A stretch of 64,000 nucleotides of DNA from Sulfurimicrobium lacus (GCF_011764585.1 NZ_AP022853.1:62001-126000), one strand, 5' to 3'. Counted from the first letter of the stretch, positions 17,265 through 26,881 are shown. A program made the numbers and translations. Notes: generated by a model from the letters alone, not told the origin.

Positions 17265-17474
17265 ATGCGCAAATTCCTGATCATGCTCCTGGTGCTCCCG
17301 CTCGCCGGATGCGGCGTCGAAGTGGCAGGCACCGCCGCCACGGTTGCCGCCGCAAAAGCCAAGGAAGCCGAGGAGGCCAAGAAAACCATGGACCAGTTCA
17401 AGCAAAACCTGGATGCCGCGCAACAGGCGCAGCAGCAAGCGAACGAAGCGGCGGATAGGGAAGCCGGGAAATAA
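17265..17474 (+). CDS. Small lipoprotein with Ala/Lys/Gln-rich helix
   Basis: Encodes 69 residues: a short signal ending in the lipobox LAGC, then an alanine-rich helix with KEAEEAKKTMDQFKQNLDAAQQAQQQAN. AAGGAGG lies just upstream of the ATG. It should be an outer- or inner-membrane lipoprotein of coiled-coil type, function unknown. It follows the ABC-F gene by 34 bp and may be co-transcribed. Confidence 0.75.
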   Translation: MRKFLIMLLVLPLAGCGVEVAGTAATVAAAKAKEAEEAKKTMDQFKQNLDAAQQAQQQANEAADREAGK

Positions 17475-17532
17475 GCGGGGGATTCGTCAGCGCGCCTGGA
17501 CTGATGATGGCACGCCAGAACTTGCCCGGCCA

Positions 17533-17555
17533 TAGACTGGTCTATATACTGGTCT
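17533..17555. promoter_or_regulatory. Putative autoregulatory operator of the vapBC-type pair
   Basis: TAGAC-TG-GTCTA (17533-17544) is a palindrome. The eight bases ACTGGTCT (17536-17543) repeat exactly at 17548-17555 after ATAT. Paired palindromic boxes in front of a small antitoxin gene are typical sites for toxin-antitoxin self-repression. Confidence 0.55.
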
Positions 17556-17579
17556 GATCAGGCAGCCAAAGGAATTTAT

Positions 17580-17831
17580 ATGACCACCTACGTCGAGGTC
17601 GGAACTTATGATGCAAAAACACATTTCCCGGAGTACTTGAGAAAGGTGCGGGCGGGGATGGCATTCAGAATTACCAATCGGGGGGAGTACGTCGCCGATC
17701 TGGTGCCACCAGGCACAAGGGAAAAGCGTGATGGCGCTAAGGCGGCAGGGCGAATGCAGCAGTTCATTCAAGCCCACCCAGCGATCAAGGATGTTGATAT
17801 CAAGGGGTTGATCGAGGAAGGGCGCGACTGA
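17580..17831 (+). CDS. Phd/YefM-VapB-type antitoxin
   Basis: This 83-residue protein begins MTTYVEVGTYDAKTHFPEYLRKV, the Phd/YefM-like N-terminus that binds operator DNA, and ends in a charged tail (IKGLIEEGRD) of the kind that masks the toxin. Its stop overlaps the toxin start by one base (TGATG), the usual translational coupling. Codon choice is slightly less GC-rich than in the neighbours, in keeping with a mobile pair. Confidence 0.88.
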   Translation: MTTYVEVGTYDAKTHFPEYLRKVRAGMAFRITNRGEYVADLVPPGTREKRDGAKAAGRMQQFIQAHPAIKDVDIKGLIEEGRD

Positions 17832-18253
17832 TGCGTTTTGTGCTGGATAACTCGGTGGTTATGCGCTGGCTATTTGGAGACGGAACGCAGGACGACCTTG
17901 AATACGCCGCGCGCATTCTTGACCTCCTGAAACAGGAAGATCATGTCGCTGTTGTTCCCTGCGTATGGGCGCTGGAGGTCGGCAACGTAATCGTCCGGGC
18001 AGAAGCCAAGGGCTTGCTGCAGGAGGCTAGAAGCGCCGGGTTTCTCGGCATCCTTCAGGATATGTCCATCGAACCAGATGACCGCTCCAGTCGGCACGCG
18101 CTTGGCGACACCCTCCAACTGGCTCGCCGCTTCAGGCTGTCAAGCTATGATGCTTCATATCTCGAACTTGCGCTGCGGGAAGAATTACCCTTGGCCACTA
18201 ACGATGATGCACTTAGGAAGGCCTTGGCAAGCGCGGGAGGAAAGCTGGCCTAA
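17831..18253 (+). CDS. vapC: VapC-type PIN-domain toxin
   Basis: A PIN-domain ribonuclease of 140 residues. The acidic active-site residues are visible: D6 (FVLDNSVV), the ALEVGN glutamate, the aspartate in SSYDASYLELA and the TNDDALRKA aspartates. VapC toxins cleave tRNA or rRNA when free of antitoxin. It is co-translated with the antitoxin upstream and converges with xerC, leaving 11 bp between stops. Confidence 0.92.
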   Translation: MRFVLDNSVVMRWLFGDGTQDDLEYAARILDLLKQEDHVAVVPCVWALEVGNVIVRAEAKGLLQEARSAGFLGILQDMSIEPDDRSSRHALGDTLQLARRFRLSSYDASYLELALREELPLATNDDALRKALASAGGKLA

Positions 18254-18264
18254 GCGCGTGGCGC

Positions 18265-19176
18265 TCAAGGCTTTTTCCGTGCGCGCGGGTGAGCTGCGTC
18301 GTACACCTTGGCGAGATGCTGAAAATCGAGATGGGTATACACCTGCGTCGTTGAGATGTTGGCGTGGCCGAGCATTTCCTGCACCGCCCTTAAATCGCCG
18401 CTGGATTGCAGGACGTGGGTGGCGAAGGAGTGGCGCAGGACGTGGGGGTGGATGTTGGCGTTGATGCCGAGTTTGATGCCCCATTGCTTGAGGCGGAGCT
18501 GCACGGCCCGCGGCGTGAGTCGGGTGCCGGCTTTGCCGACGAACAGGGCTTTTTCTTCACTTTGAACCAGCAGCGTCCGCTCTGTCAGCCAGGTTTGCAG
18601 CGCTTCTACCGCCAGACGCCCGAGCGGGACGATGCGCGTCTTGTTGCCTTTGCCGGTGACGCGCACTTCCCCTGCCGCGAAATCGAAATCTTCCAGGTTC
18701 GTCCCCACCAGCTCGGCCAGGCGCAGGCCTGAGGAATAGAGCAGTTCCAGCATGGCGCGGTCGCGCAGCGCCAGCGCGTCGTCGGGCGGTACTTCCATGA
18801 GGTGCGCGGCCTGCTCCGGGGAGAGCGCCTGGGGCAGGGTCTTGGCGGCTTTCGGCGCCTTGAGGCCGGCGCAGGGGTTGTGGACGAAGCCGTGAGCGTG
18901 GCCGAGATAGCCGTAGAAGCCGCGCCACGCCGAGAGCATGCGTGCCAGGGTGCGGCTGCCCAGACCTCTGGCGTGAAGCTGGGCGATGAAACGCCGGATC
19001 TGCTGGATTTGCAGCTCGGCCAGCGGGGTTTCGCCGGCCAGGCGGAACAGTTCATCGATGTCGCGGGCGTAACTCTTGCCGGTCAGGGGCGACAGGCGGC
19101 GTTCGTGCTGGAGATGGGAAAGGTACTGCCGCAGCAGCTCGGCGTTGCCGCCCTCCTCTCTCCTCTCCCCGGCCAT
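18265..19176 (-). CDS. xerC: Tyrosine recombinase XerC
   Basis: Encodes 303 residues from the ATG at 19174-19176, which overlaps the stop of the DUF484 gene. It has the N-terminal SAM-like domain and the catalytic set R (SSGLRLAELVG), K (VTGKGNKTR), H-x-x-R (HVLRHSFATHVL) and Y (ISTTQVYTHLDF). XerC with XerD resolves chromosome dimers at dif. The longer frame to 19413 is antisense-like and rejected. Gene order dapF-DUF484-xerC is the common proteobacterial arrangement. Confidence 0.95.
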   Translation of the reverse strand: MAGERREEGGNAELLRQYLSHLQHERRLSPLTGKSYARDIDELFRLAGETPLAELQIQQIRRFIAQLHARGLGSRTLARMLSAWRGFYGYLGHAHGFVHNPCAGLKAPKAAKTLPQALSPEQAAHLMEVPPDDALALRDRAMLELLYSSGLRLAELVGTNLEDFDFAAGEVRVTGKGNKTRIVPLGRLAVEALQTWLTERTLLVQSEEKALFVGKAGTRLTPRAVQLRLKQWGIKLGINANIHPHVLRHSFATHVLQSSGDLRAVQEMLGHANISTTQVYTHLDFQHLAKVYDAAHPRARKKP

Positions 19177-19850
19177 CAGGCGGCGTCCTTGCCCTCGGAG
19201 ATGTAGGGCATCAGGGCGACGCTGACCAGCTCGCCGATGCGTTTTACATACAGGGTGCCCATTTCCGGATAGAAACGCTGGGCGTCCTCGCTGGCCATGA
19301 CCAGCAGGCCGAACACGTTTTCCGCGCGCAGCGCCACGACGGCGAAGGATTTCAGCAATTCGGCCGACTCGCCGAACCACGAGGCCACTTCGAATGGCGC
19401 GGTGGAATCGCAATAGGGTCGCACCAGTCCGTCCGCGAGCGCTTTGAGGTCGCCGCTTACGTCGGCGAATTCCGCCTGGTCGGTAACTTGCGCGGGCATG
19501 GCCCAGACGCGCAGCGCCACATGGGGCACGGCGAAATCGTCGCGCAGGCTGAGGGTGATGGTGGGCAGCAGGGACTCGAGGGTGCGGGCGGAGAGCAGGG
19601 CGAGGCTGAAACGGTGGACTTTCTCGCCGATCGCGTCGTTCTCCTCGCCGAACTGCAGCAGCTCGCGCAGTTTCGATTCCAGCAGCTTGTTCTTCTCGCG
19701 CAGTTGCAGCTGCTGCCGCTCGGCGAGCGAAATCGCCCGCCCGCCGTGAGGGTGGGGAATGGCGATGGCTTCCAGCAAGCCGGGCTTGTCTTCGAAGAAC
19801 TCCGGGTGTTCCGTGAGGAATTCGGCTACTGCTTCTGCGTTCAAATTCAT
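19176..19850 (-). CDS. DUF484 family protein (GAF-like)
   Basis: The 224-residue product opens with AEAVAEFLTEHPEFFEDKPGLLEAI, a hallmark of DUF484, followed by HPHGGRAISLAERQQLQLREKN coiled coil and a GAF-like C-terminal domain. Its function is not established; it is conserved between dapF and xerC in many proteobacteria. It overlaps xerC by one base and starts 13 bp after dapF. Confidence 0.9.
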   Translation of the reverse strand: MNLNAEAVAEFLTEHPEFFEDKPGLLEAIAIPHPHGGRAISLAERQQLQLREKNKLLESKLRELLQFGEENDAIGEKVHRFSLALLSARTLESLLPTITLSLRDDFAVPHVALRVWAMPAQVTDQAEFADVSGDLKALADGLVRPYCDSTAPFEVASWFGESAELLKSFAVVALRAENVFGLLVMASEDAQRFYPEMGTLYVKRIGELVSVALMPYISEGKDAA

Positions 19851-19863
19851 GTTCGTGTCCTTG

Positions 19864-20694
19864 TTATAGGTTTATTTCGCCTTCGAATACCGTTACTGCC
19901 GGGCCGGTCATCCATACCGGCTGGCCTTCGCCTTCCCAGCGGATGGCGAGTTCGCCGCCGCGGGTGCTGACTTGTACCTGTGCGTCCAGCAGGCCGCGCG
20001 TGATGCCGGCGACCGCGGCGGCGCAGGCGCCGGTGCCGCAGGCCAGGGTTTCGCCGGAACCGCGTTCGAAAACGCGTAGTTTAATATGAGTCCGGTCCAC
20101 CACCTGCATGAATCCGGCATTGACCCGCGCCGGGAAGGCGGGATGGTTCTCGATCAGCGTACCCTGCTCGGCGACCGGCGCGTAGTCGATATGGTCCACG
20201 ACTTGCACGGCATGCGGGTTGCCCATGGAAACGGCGCTGATGTCGATGATCTTGTCGCCGACCGGGAGCGGGTAAGTCAGTGCCCGCTTCTCGGCGAGGA
20301 ACGGAATTTCCATTGGCTCGAAGCGTGGTGCGCCCATGTTGACGGTCACCTGGCCGTCCGCTTCCAGGCGCGGCTCGATGATGCCCGACGCGGTTTCGAC
20401 GCGGATTTCGCTTTTGCCGGTCAGGCCCTTGTCGTGCACGAAGCGCACGAAGCAGCGCGCGCCGTTGCCGCACTGCTCCACCTCGCCGCCGTCGGCATTG
20501 AAGATGCGATAGCGGAAATCGGCGTCGGAGCGGGTGGGGTTTTCCACCAGCAGGATCTGGTCGCAGCCGATGCCGAAGTGGCGGTCGGCGAGAAAGCGGA
20601 ATTGCGCGCCGCTCAGGGAAATGTTCTGGCTGATGCAGTCGATCACCACGAAATCGTTGCCCAGGCCATGCATCTTGGTGAATTTCAGTTTCAT
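19864..20694 (-). CDS. dapF: Diaminopimelate epimerase
   Basis: This 276-residue enzyme interconverts LL- and meso-diaminopimelate for lysine and peptidoglycan. The two catalytic cysteines are in [10 protein letters not shown] and [10 protein letters not shown]. The ATG at 20692-20694 gives the standard start [15 protein letters not shown]; an upstream extension to 20988 is spurious. It follows the CoA-binding protein gene after 2 bp. Confidence 0.97.
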   Translation of the reverse strand: MKLKFTKMHGLGNDFVVIDCISQNISLSGAQFRFLADRHFGIGCDQILLVENPTRSDADFRYRIFNADGGEVEQCGNGARCFVRFVHDKGLTGKSEIRVETASGIIEPRLEADGQVTVNMGAPRFEPMEIPFLAEKRALTYPLPVGDKIIDISAVSMGNPHAVQVVDHIDYAPVAEQGTLIENHPAFPARVNAGFMQVVDRTHIKLRVFERGSGETLACGTGACAAAVAGITRGLLDAQVQVSTRGGELAIRWEGEGQPVWMTGPAVTVFEGEINL

Positions 20695-20696
20695 TA

Positions 20697-21110
20697 TCAG
20701 GCCATCAACTCGACATAGTCCTTGTAAATACAGCGGTCCATGACCACCGTCATGCCCGCGTCCCTGGCCTTTTGCGCCGCCGCCTCGTTTCTTATGCCTT
20801 CCTGGATCCAGATGGCGGGAATTTTCAGGCGCAGGCATTCGTCCACGATGGCATCCACATGCTCGGCGGCACGGAACACGTCCACCAGGTCGATGCGCTC
20901 CGGTATTTCTGCCAGGGTGGCATAGGCCTTCTCCCCCAGCACTTCGGACACCGCCGGGCGCACGGGAACGATGCGGTAGCCGAAACACTGCATCGACTTG
21001 GATACAAAATAGCTGGGCCGCGCGGGTTGCGGCGACAATCCCACCACTGCGATGGTGCGGACTTTTTGCAACAGGGCGCGGATTTCGGCCGGCGCAGGAT
21101 TCTCATACAT
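20697..21110 (-). CDS. CoA-binding domain protein (YccU-like)
   Basis: A 137-residue single-domain Rossmann protein with [18 protein letters not shown] at the nucleotide-binding loop and the [13 protein letters not shown] segment typical of the YccU/CoA-binding family. The substrate is unknown. It overlaps the methyltransferase gene upstream by 8 bp and precedes dapF closely. Confidence 0.9.
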   Translation of the reverse strand: MYENPAPAEIRALLQKVRTIAVVGLSPQPARPSYFVSKSMQCFGYRIVPVRPAVSEVLGEKAYATLAEIPERIDLVDVFRAAEHVDAIVDECLRLKIPAIWIQEGIRNEAAAQKARDAGMTVVMDRCIYKDYVELMA

Positions 21111-21768
21111 GAATTGTTCCCCAAACCAGGAGATGGCGGTCGCTCACGGCCTCGACTCGCAGTTGTTCCAGCCCCGCAGCATCGAGTTGCTGCCGCACCT
21201 CGTCCGGTCGATAGGCGGCGAGCAGCGAGTGATGGAAGTCCCGTTGCAGTACCGGCGGGGCATCTGCTGCGTAGCGCTGCGTCAAACTTTCAGCCTCCGC
21301 TGCGCTTGCGGGCCGCATCAAATCCATCACCAGCAGTGCCGCGCCGCGTCTCGCAACGTGCCGCACAGTCTGCCACAGCACGGCGGGATCGTCGAGGTGA
21401 TGGAGCAGGCTGTTGCTGATGACGGCATCGAAGGCCCGGGGGGGAAGGTCCGTGTCGGGAAGGCAGCATTGCTGGAGCGTGAGCCGCTGGCCGAGACCCT
21501 CCGCGTCCACCGCCTTGCGCCCAAGATCCAGCATCGCTTGCGCCCCGTCCAGGCCGAGTATCGCCGCTTCCGGGTAGGCGCGGGCGAAGCGCATCGTGAC
21601 ATCCGCAGGCCCGCAGCCAAGGTCGATCGCAGCGCCGCCGGCAAAGCCGGGAAAGCGCTGGCGGAAATGGGCCACAAAGGCGTCGTGCGGTGCGGAGAAA
21701 TCGGCCTCGGCATAGGCGCGAGCCTGCTCCGGCTCATTCATCAGTTCGGGTTCGGGGATGCGCTGCAA
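21103..21768 (-). CDS. Class I SAM-dependent methyltransferase
   Basis: The 221-residue protein has motif I AIDLGCGPADVTMRFA, the acidic loop LGLDGA and a SNSLLHHLDDP post-core motif. The substrate is not predictable. The start is TTG at 21766-21768 because GAGGA lies at proper distance; an ATG nine codons later has no ribosome site. It is the first gene of the run ending at xerC. Confidence 0.85.
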   Translation of the reverse strand: MQRIPEPELMNEPEQARAYAEADFSAPHDAFVAHFRQRFPGFAGGAAIDLGCGPADVTMRFARAYPEAAILGLDGAQAMLDLGRKAVDAEGLGQRLTLQQCCLPDTDLPPRAFDAVISNSLLHHLDDPAVLWQTVRHVARRGAALLVMDLMRPASAAEAESLTQRYAADAPPVLQRDFHHSLLAAYRPDEVRQQLDAAGLEQLRVEAVSDRHLLVWGTIHV

Positions 21769-21861
21769 CGGCTTGTCCTCATTTCGGTCTGTGCTTGACT
21801 ACCTGCCAGCAGGGGCGGAAAAGGCAAATGTTCAGGTTATCAAGGGTGCCGCTGCTGTTCT

Positions 21862-22467
21862 TTAAGCCGGTTTCCTCGCCACCAGGTCCACCAATGCCGA
21901 CATGCCGCTATGGCCAGGGCCTTCGCTGATCACCGTCTCGTGTTCGCGCAACTGCAGGATTTCCATGGCGGCGAAATCGTGCTGCAGGTCCGCCGCGTTA
22001 TACAGGTTGTCGCGATTGGAAGGGCCGCCGGTCCTGAATTCCAGCTGTTTCGGCGTGTAGCCTTGCAACAGCAGCAGGCCGCCCGGTTTCAGGGCGCGCT
22101 GGATGGTCCGATGCAAGGCCGGGCGCTCCTGCGACGAAGCGAACTGGATGAAGATCGCCACGATTACGTCGAAACGGTTCTCTCCCCAGTTCCAGGTGTG
22201 CACGTCCACCAGCTCGGTTTGCAGGGCCACGCCCCTGGACTCGGCCAGCTTGCGCGATTTCTGCAGCGCCTTTTCGGAAAAATCCACCGCCAGCACGTCC
22301 AGCCCCTGCTCGGCCAGCCACACGCCGTTGCGCCCCTCGCCATCGGCGACCGAAAGCACGAGTTGTCCGGATTTCAACAGTGGGGCTTGCGACGCGAGGA
22401 AAGCGTTGGGCGTCGTACCGTAGAAATATTCCTCGCCGCCGAAACGTTCGTTCCAGAATTCCTTCAT
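21862..22467 (-). CDS. SAM-dependent methyltransferase (TehB-like)
   Basis: Encodes 201 residues opening FWNERFGGEEYFYGTTPN, as in the TehB/thiopurine-methyltransferase-like group. Motif I is VLSVADGEGRNGVWLAEQG and the acidic loop is LAVDFSEKAL. Family members methylate or detoxify small molecules, but the substrate is not shown. It lies 3 bp after dsbC with GGAAAG before the ATG. Confidence 0.85.
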   Translation of the reverse strand: MKEFWNERFGGEEYFYGTTPNAFLASQAPLLKSGQLVLSVADGEGRNGVWLAEQGLDVLAVDFSEKALQKSRKLAESRGVALQTELVDVHTWNWGENRFDVIVAIFIQFASSQERPALHRTIQRALKPGGLLLLQGYTPKQLEFRTGGPSNRDNLYNAADLQHDFAAMEILQLREHETVISEGPGHSGMSALVDLVARKPA

Positions 22468-22470
22468 TGT

Positions 22471-23193
22471 TTACTTTCCGGCTTTGCCGCCCAGTATCTG
22501 TTCCAGTTTTGCGGCCGGGATGGCGCCGGGCACGCGGGTGCCATCGGTAAAGATGATCGCGGGCGTGCCCTGGATGTTGAGCTTCTTGCCCAGTTCCGCC
22601 GTTTTTGCCAGGGGGTTGGCGCAGCTGCCGTCATTTTTCGGCAGGGTGTTGCGCAGCATCCAGTCTTCCCAGGCCTTGGCACGGTCCGGCGCGCACCAGA
22701 TCTGTTTCGATTTCTTGCCGGCTTCCGGGTGCAACTGGTCGAGCGGGAAAAGGAAGGTGTAAACCGTGATATTGGTCACGTTCTGCAGTTCGGACTCGAA
22801 TTTCTTGCAGTAAGGGCAATCGGCATCGGCGAATACGGCGATCTTGCGGCTGCCGTTGCCCTTTACCACCTTGATGGCGGTATCCAGCGGCAGGGTGTCG
22901 AATTTCACCGCGGTCAGTTTCTGGAAGCGCTCTTCAGTAAGGTTTTTCTGGGCATTGAGGTCCAGCACCGAACCCATGAAAAGGTAATTGGCCTTTTCGT
23001 CGGCATAGGCCAGTTGCGGACCTTCCATCAGTACTTCGTAAAGGCCGGCATAAGGGGTCTTGCTTACCGTCTGCACCTTGGCGCCGGGAAACTTGGCCTC
23101 GATGGTTTTCTTGATCAGGGCTTCGTCGGCGTGTGCCGAGGCGGTCAGCAGGGCAAACAGCAGCGGCGCGGCAAGGTTTTTGAGAGAGAACAT
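22471..23193 (-). CDS. dsbC: Thiol:disulfide interchange protein DsbC
   Basis: A periplasmic disulfide isomerase of 240 residues: signal peptide (LLFALLTASAHA), N-terminal dimerisation domain, then a thioredoxin fold with active site C126-P-Y-C129 and the cis-proline segment QGTPAI. The ATG at 23191-23193 has AGGAAA upstream; the earlier start at 23220 is less likely. It lies downstream of the ubiquinone hydroxylase genes. Confidence 0.94.
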   Translation of the reverse strand: MFSLKNLAAPLLFALLTASAHADEALIKKTIEAKFPGAKVQTVSKTPYAGLYEVLMEGPQLAYADEKANYLFMGSVLDLNAQKNLTEERFQKLTAVKFDTLPLDTAIKVVKGNGSRKIAVFADADCPYCKKFESELQNVTNITVYTFLFPLDQLHPEAGKKSKQIWCAPDRAKAWEDWMLRNTLPKNDGSCANPLAKTAELGKKLNIQGTPAIIFTDGTRVPGAIPAAKLEQILGGKAGK

Positions 23194-23239
23194 GTAATTT
23201 CCTGAGAAAGTGTTAAGCATTTATAAAGACTGAAAGAGT

Positions 23240-24415
23240 TTAACCGAGTTCCCCGATGGCATGGCGCATCAGCCGGTTTTTCAGGCCGCCGAGGTGATTG
23301 GTCAGGCTCAGGCCGGTGTTGCGCAAGGTGCGCAGCAGGGGATCGGCGTTGTTGAAAAGTTTGTGCAGCCCGTCGGTGACCAGTTGCATGGCCAGGATGT
23401 CTTCCTTGCGCGCCCTTTCGTAGCGGCGCAGCAGGAAATGGTCGCCGCAATCGCGTTGCGCTTCGCGCTGCAGCAGTACCTGGGCGAGCTGGTGGGCGTC
23501 CTGGAAACCGAGATTGACGCCCTGCCCGGAGAGTGGGTGGACGTTGTGGGCGGCATCCCCGATCAGCGCCACGCGCGGCTTGACCAGGTGCTCGAGGTTG
23601 AGCAGGCGCAGCGAGAAGGCGGCGGGCGGCGTAATCAGCTGCAGTTCGCCCAGGGTGTTCTTGCCGGCCTCCTGCACGCGGCGGCAGAATTCGTCGCCGG
23701 GCAGCGCCAGCAGTTCCTGCGCCACGGGTTCGTAAGCCGACCAGACGATGGAGATCTTGTTGTCGGGCAAAGGCAGGTAAGCCAGGATGCCGTCCTCGCG
23801 GAACCACTGGTAGGCGCAATTGCGGTGCGGCTTCTCGACCGTGAAGTTCGCCACCACGCCGGACTGGCGATATTCGCGCGGCTTGGCCTCGAAGCCGGCA
23901 TGGGCGCGCACCCAGGATTCTCGCCCGTCCGCGCCGACCACCAGCTTGCTGCGCAGCACGCGGCCGTCCTGCAGGGCCAGGATGGCGGCATCGTCGGCGA
24001 CTTCCAGCGCGGCGCAGGCGGCGGGGCAGAAGATTTCCACGTTGGACTGCCCCTGCAGGGCACGCCACAAGCCATCCTGCATCAGGCGGCTCTCGGCGAT
24101 GAAGGCGAGTTCCGCCACCCCGGCCTGGTATGCCGTGAAATCGAGCCGCGCCGCCGCATCGTCGCCCCACACGTGCATTTCATGCACCGGCGCGATGCGG
24201 CTTTGGTCGAGGCCGCCCCACACGCCGGACTGGTCGAGAAAACGGGCGTTGGCCGGGTTGACCGCGTAGATGCGCGCGTCCCAGCTGTCGTCCTGGGGCA
24301 GCGGCGCCGGTGCGCGACCCTCGATCAGCGCCAGCTTGAGCCCGCTGTCCTTAAGCGCCATGGCGAGCGAAGCGCCCACCAGGCCCGCGCCTACTATTAC
24401 GATGTCAAAATCCAT
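23240..24415 (-). CDS. UbiH/UbiF/COQ6-family FAD-dependent hydroxylase
   Basis: A flavoprotein of 391 residues with the dinucleotide motif IVGAGLVGASLA, the VVGADGRES motif and the FAD motif ALIGDAAHNVHPLSGQGVNLGF. Family members hydroxylate the ubiquinone ring at C1, C5 or C6; which position this one uses (UbiI- or UbiF-like) is not clear. Its start overlaps the stop of ubiH by one base, so the two hydroxylases are co-translated. Confidence 0.92.
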   Translation of the reverse strand: MDFDIVIVGAGLVGASLAMALKDSGLKLALIEGRAPAPLPQDDSWDARIYAVNPANARFLDQSGVWGGLDQSRIAPVHEMHVWGDDAAARLDFTAYQAGVAELAFIAESRLMQDGLWRALQGQSNVEIFCPAACAALEVADDAAILALQDGRVLRSKLVVGADGRESWVRAHAGFEAKPREYRQSGVVANFTVEKPHRNCAYQWFREDGILAYLPLPDNKISIVWSAYEPVAQELLALPGDEFCRRVQEAGKNTLGELQLITPPAAFSLRLLNLEHLVKPRVALIGDAAHNVHPLSGQGVNLGFQDAHQLAQVLLQREAQRDCGDHFLLRRYERARKEDILAMQLVTDGLHKLFNNADPLLRTLRNTGLSLTNHLGGLKNRLMRHAIGELG

Positions 24416-25578
24416 CAGCCCTTTGCTCCGAATATCATCTTTCGCGCGACCAGGCGCTTGGCCGCCGGCAGCAGGTCCAGCGCCGCCAGCCCGAGCCCGC
24501 GCCCGAGGCCGACGCCCGCGTAATCGTTGGAGAACAGCCGCACCAGCAGGTCGGTGAACAGGATGCTGCCGCCGGTATCGCGGCGGCGCCCCTCGCGGTA
24601 ATGCTGCAGCATGGCCGGGCCGCCGATCTCGGCATGGGGGGTGTTGAGGATTTCCTCACCCAGTTCCCAGGCATCGCGCAGACCGAGATTGAACCCCTGT
24701 CCCGCCACGGGGTGCATGGCCTGGGCCGCATTGCCGATCAGGGCCATGCGCTGCGCCGTGACCGGGCGGGCGTATTTGAGGCTGAGGGGGAAGCTGGCGC
24801 GCTTGCCGGCACTGGTGAACGCGCCGAGGCGGTCGCCGAAGCGTTCGTGCAGCTTGGCGAGGAAAGCGCTGTCGTCGAGTTGCAGCAGGGCTTCCGCTTC
24901 GTCCGGCCGGGCGGTCCACACCAGGTCGTAACCCGCGCCGGAAGGCAGCAGCGCCATCGGCCCGAACGACGTGAAGCGTTCGAAGGCGACATGGCGGCGC
25001 GGACGTTCCGCGGTGACGTGGCAGATCACCGCAGTCTGGTCGTAATCCACCACGTGCCGTTCCACGCCGGACACCTGGGCCAGGCTGCGCCCGCCGTCGG
25101 CGAGCACCAGCAGGCTGGCGGTCACTTCGAGCTGTCGTCCGCCGTGTTCGAACTCCGCTACGCCGAATCCGGGCGTGGATTTCACGCTGCTTACCACGGC
25201 GCCGGTCAGATACAGCGGGTTGGCCTGGCGCAGCGCCTGGTGCAGGGCGGTGCTGAGCGCGGAGTAGTTGACCACGTAACCCAGCGCGTCCACGCCGCTT
25301 TCGGCAGCGGTCAGCAGCGCCCGCCCGAACCCGCCGCGCTGCGAAATGTGTATGGTCTCGATCGGCGTCGCGCCCTCGATGCTGTCCCACACCCCGAGGC
25401 GCTGCAGCAGGATTTTCGCGCCGTAGGACAAGGCCAGCGCGCGCGGGTCGGCGGGGCGGGGAAAATCGTCCTGGGCTTCCAGCACCATCACCGTGCGGTC
25501 GCTTTCCTGCAGCGCGAGCGCCAGTGCCGCGCCGGCAGGTCCGCCACCGATGATGAGTACGTCTACGTGGCTAAGCAT
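24415..25578 (-). CDS. ubiH: Ubiquinone biosynthesis hydroxylase UbiH
   Basis: This 387-residue flavoprotein has IIGGGPAGAALALAL at the N-terminus, LVLADGGRS in the middle and ALIGNAAQAMHPVAGQGFNLG near the C-terminus. Placement directly after pepP (8-bp overlap) is the classical pepP-ubiH arrangement, which favours UbiH. It needs oxygen and makes a ring hydroxyl of ubiquinone, the electron carrier read by RegB. Confidence 0.9.
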   Translation of the reverse strand: MLSHVDVLIIGGGPAGAALALALQESDRTVMVLEAQDDFPRPADPRALALSYGAKILLQRLGVWDSIEGATPIETIHISQRGGFGRALLTAAESGVDALGYVVNYSALSTALHQALRQANPLYLTGAVVSSVKSTPGFGVAEFEHGGRQLEVTASLLVLADGGRSLAQVSGVERHVVDYDQTAVICHVTAERPRRHVAFERFTSFGPMALLPSGAGYDLVWTARPDEAEALLQLDDSAFLAKLHERFGDRLGAFTSAGKRASFPLSLKYARPVTAQRMALIGNAAQAMHPVAGQGFNLGLRDAWELGEEILNTPHAEIGGPAMLQHYREGRRRDTGGSILFTDLLVRLFSNDYAGVGLGRGLGLAALDLLPAAKRLVARKMIFGAKG

Positions 25579-26881
25579 TTCTTTTGTCCATCAGAGCTTC
25601 GATCTCCGCCACGGTCTTCGGTGCCCCGGCGCTGAGGACCTCGCAGCCGTCGTTGGTTACTGCCGCATCGTCCTCGATGCGGATGCCGATATTCCAGAAG
25701 TGCTCCGGCACGTTGTCGGCCGGACGGATATAGCAGCCGGGTTCAACGGTCAGCACCATGCCCGGCTTGAGCGTCCGCCACTCGCCGCCCTGCTTGTATT
25801 CGCCCACGTCGTGTACGTCCATGCCCAGCCAGTGACCGGTGCGGTGCATGTAAAACTGCTTGTAGCTTTCCTTTTCCAGCACTTCGTCGAGGCTGCCGTG
25901 GCACAGGCCGAAGTCGATAAAGCCCTGGGCCAGCACCCTGAGCGCCGCTTCGTGGGGCTGGTTCCAGTGGTTGCCGGGTTTCACGTGGAACAGCGCGGCC
26001 GCTTGGGCCGCCAGCACCAGTTCGTAGACATCCTTCTGCGCCGCGCTGAACTTTCCGTTGACTGGGAAGGTGCGGGTGATGTCGGCGGCGTAGCCGTCCA
26101 GCTCGCAGCCGGCGTCGATCAGCAGCAAGTCGCCGTCCTTGAGCGGGGCGTCGTTGAACACGTAATGCAGCACGCAGGCGTTGGCCCCGCCCGCCACGAT
26201 GGAGGTGTAGGCCGGTGCCTGGGCGCCGTGGCGGCGGAACTCGTGCAGCAGCTCGGCCTCGATCTCGAACTCGCGCCGGCCCGGCCGCGTCTGTTGCATC
26301 GCCCGGATGTGGGCGGCGGCGGAAATCTCGCCGGCGCGGCGCATGGTGGCGATTTCCGCGGCGTCCTTGACGAGGCGCATTTCGTCCAGCAGTGTCCGCA
26401 CATCCTGGATCGCTCCCGGTGCGGTGATGCCGCTGCGCACCTGTTCGCGCACGCTGTTGAGCCAGCCGACGGCGCGAGCGTCCCAGGCGCTGTCGGCGCC
26501 GAGGTGGAAGAACAGGCTGGGCTGGTCGGCGAGCAGCTTGGGCAGCATTTCATCGAGCTGGGCGATGGGGTAGGCTTCGTCGAAGCCAAACGCCTCTTTT
26601 GCTCCCTCGGGGCCATGGCGGAAGCCGTCCCAGATCTCGCGTTCGAGGTTCTTCTCGCGGCAGAACAGGATGCTCTTGTGCGGGTTGCCCGCCAGCAATA
26701 CCAGCACTGCCTCCGGCTCAGAAAAGCCGGTCAGGTAATGAAAATAGCTGTCGAAGCGAAACGGGAAATGACTATCCCGGTTGCGCACGCGTTCCGGCGC
26801 CGTGGGAATCACCGCGACCCCGGCGCCCATGGCGGCCGCGAGGCGCTGGCGGCGTTGCTGATATACTTGGACGTTGCTCAT
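25571..26881 (-). CDS. pepP: Xaa-Pro aminopeptidase P
   Basis: A 436-residue metallopeptidase with the N-terminal creatinase-like domain (SYFHYLTGFSEPEAVLVL) and a pita-bread domain whose metal ligands appear in LLIDAGCELDGYAADITRTFP, HRTGHWLGMDVHD, GMVLTVEPG and GIRIEDD. It removes N-terminal residues preceding proline. It heads the pepP-ubiH-hydroxylase set and diverges from rlpA. Confidence 0.95.
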   Translation of the reverse strand: MSNVQVYQQRRQRLAAAMGAGVAVIPTAPERVRNRDSHFPFRFDSYFHYLTGFSEPEAVLVLLAGNPHKSILFCREKNLEREIWDGFRHGPEGAKEAFGFDEAYPIAQLDEMLPKLLADQPSLFFHLGADSAWDARAVGWLNSVREQVRSGITAPGAIQDVRTLLDEMRLVKDAAEIATMRRAGEISAAAHIRAMQQTRPGRREFEIEAELLHEFRRHGAQAPAYTSIVAGGANACVLHYVFNDAPLKDGDLLLIDAGCELDGYAADITRTFPVNGKFSAAQKDVYELVLAAQAAALFHVKPGNHWNQPHEAALRVLAQGFIDFGLCHGSLDEVLEKESYKQFYMHRTGHWLGMDVHDVGEYKQGGEWRTLKPGMVLTVEPGCYIRPADNVPEHFWNIGIRIEDDAAVTNDGCEVLSAGAPKTVAEIEALMDKRNA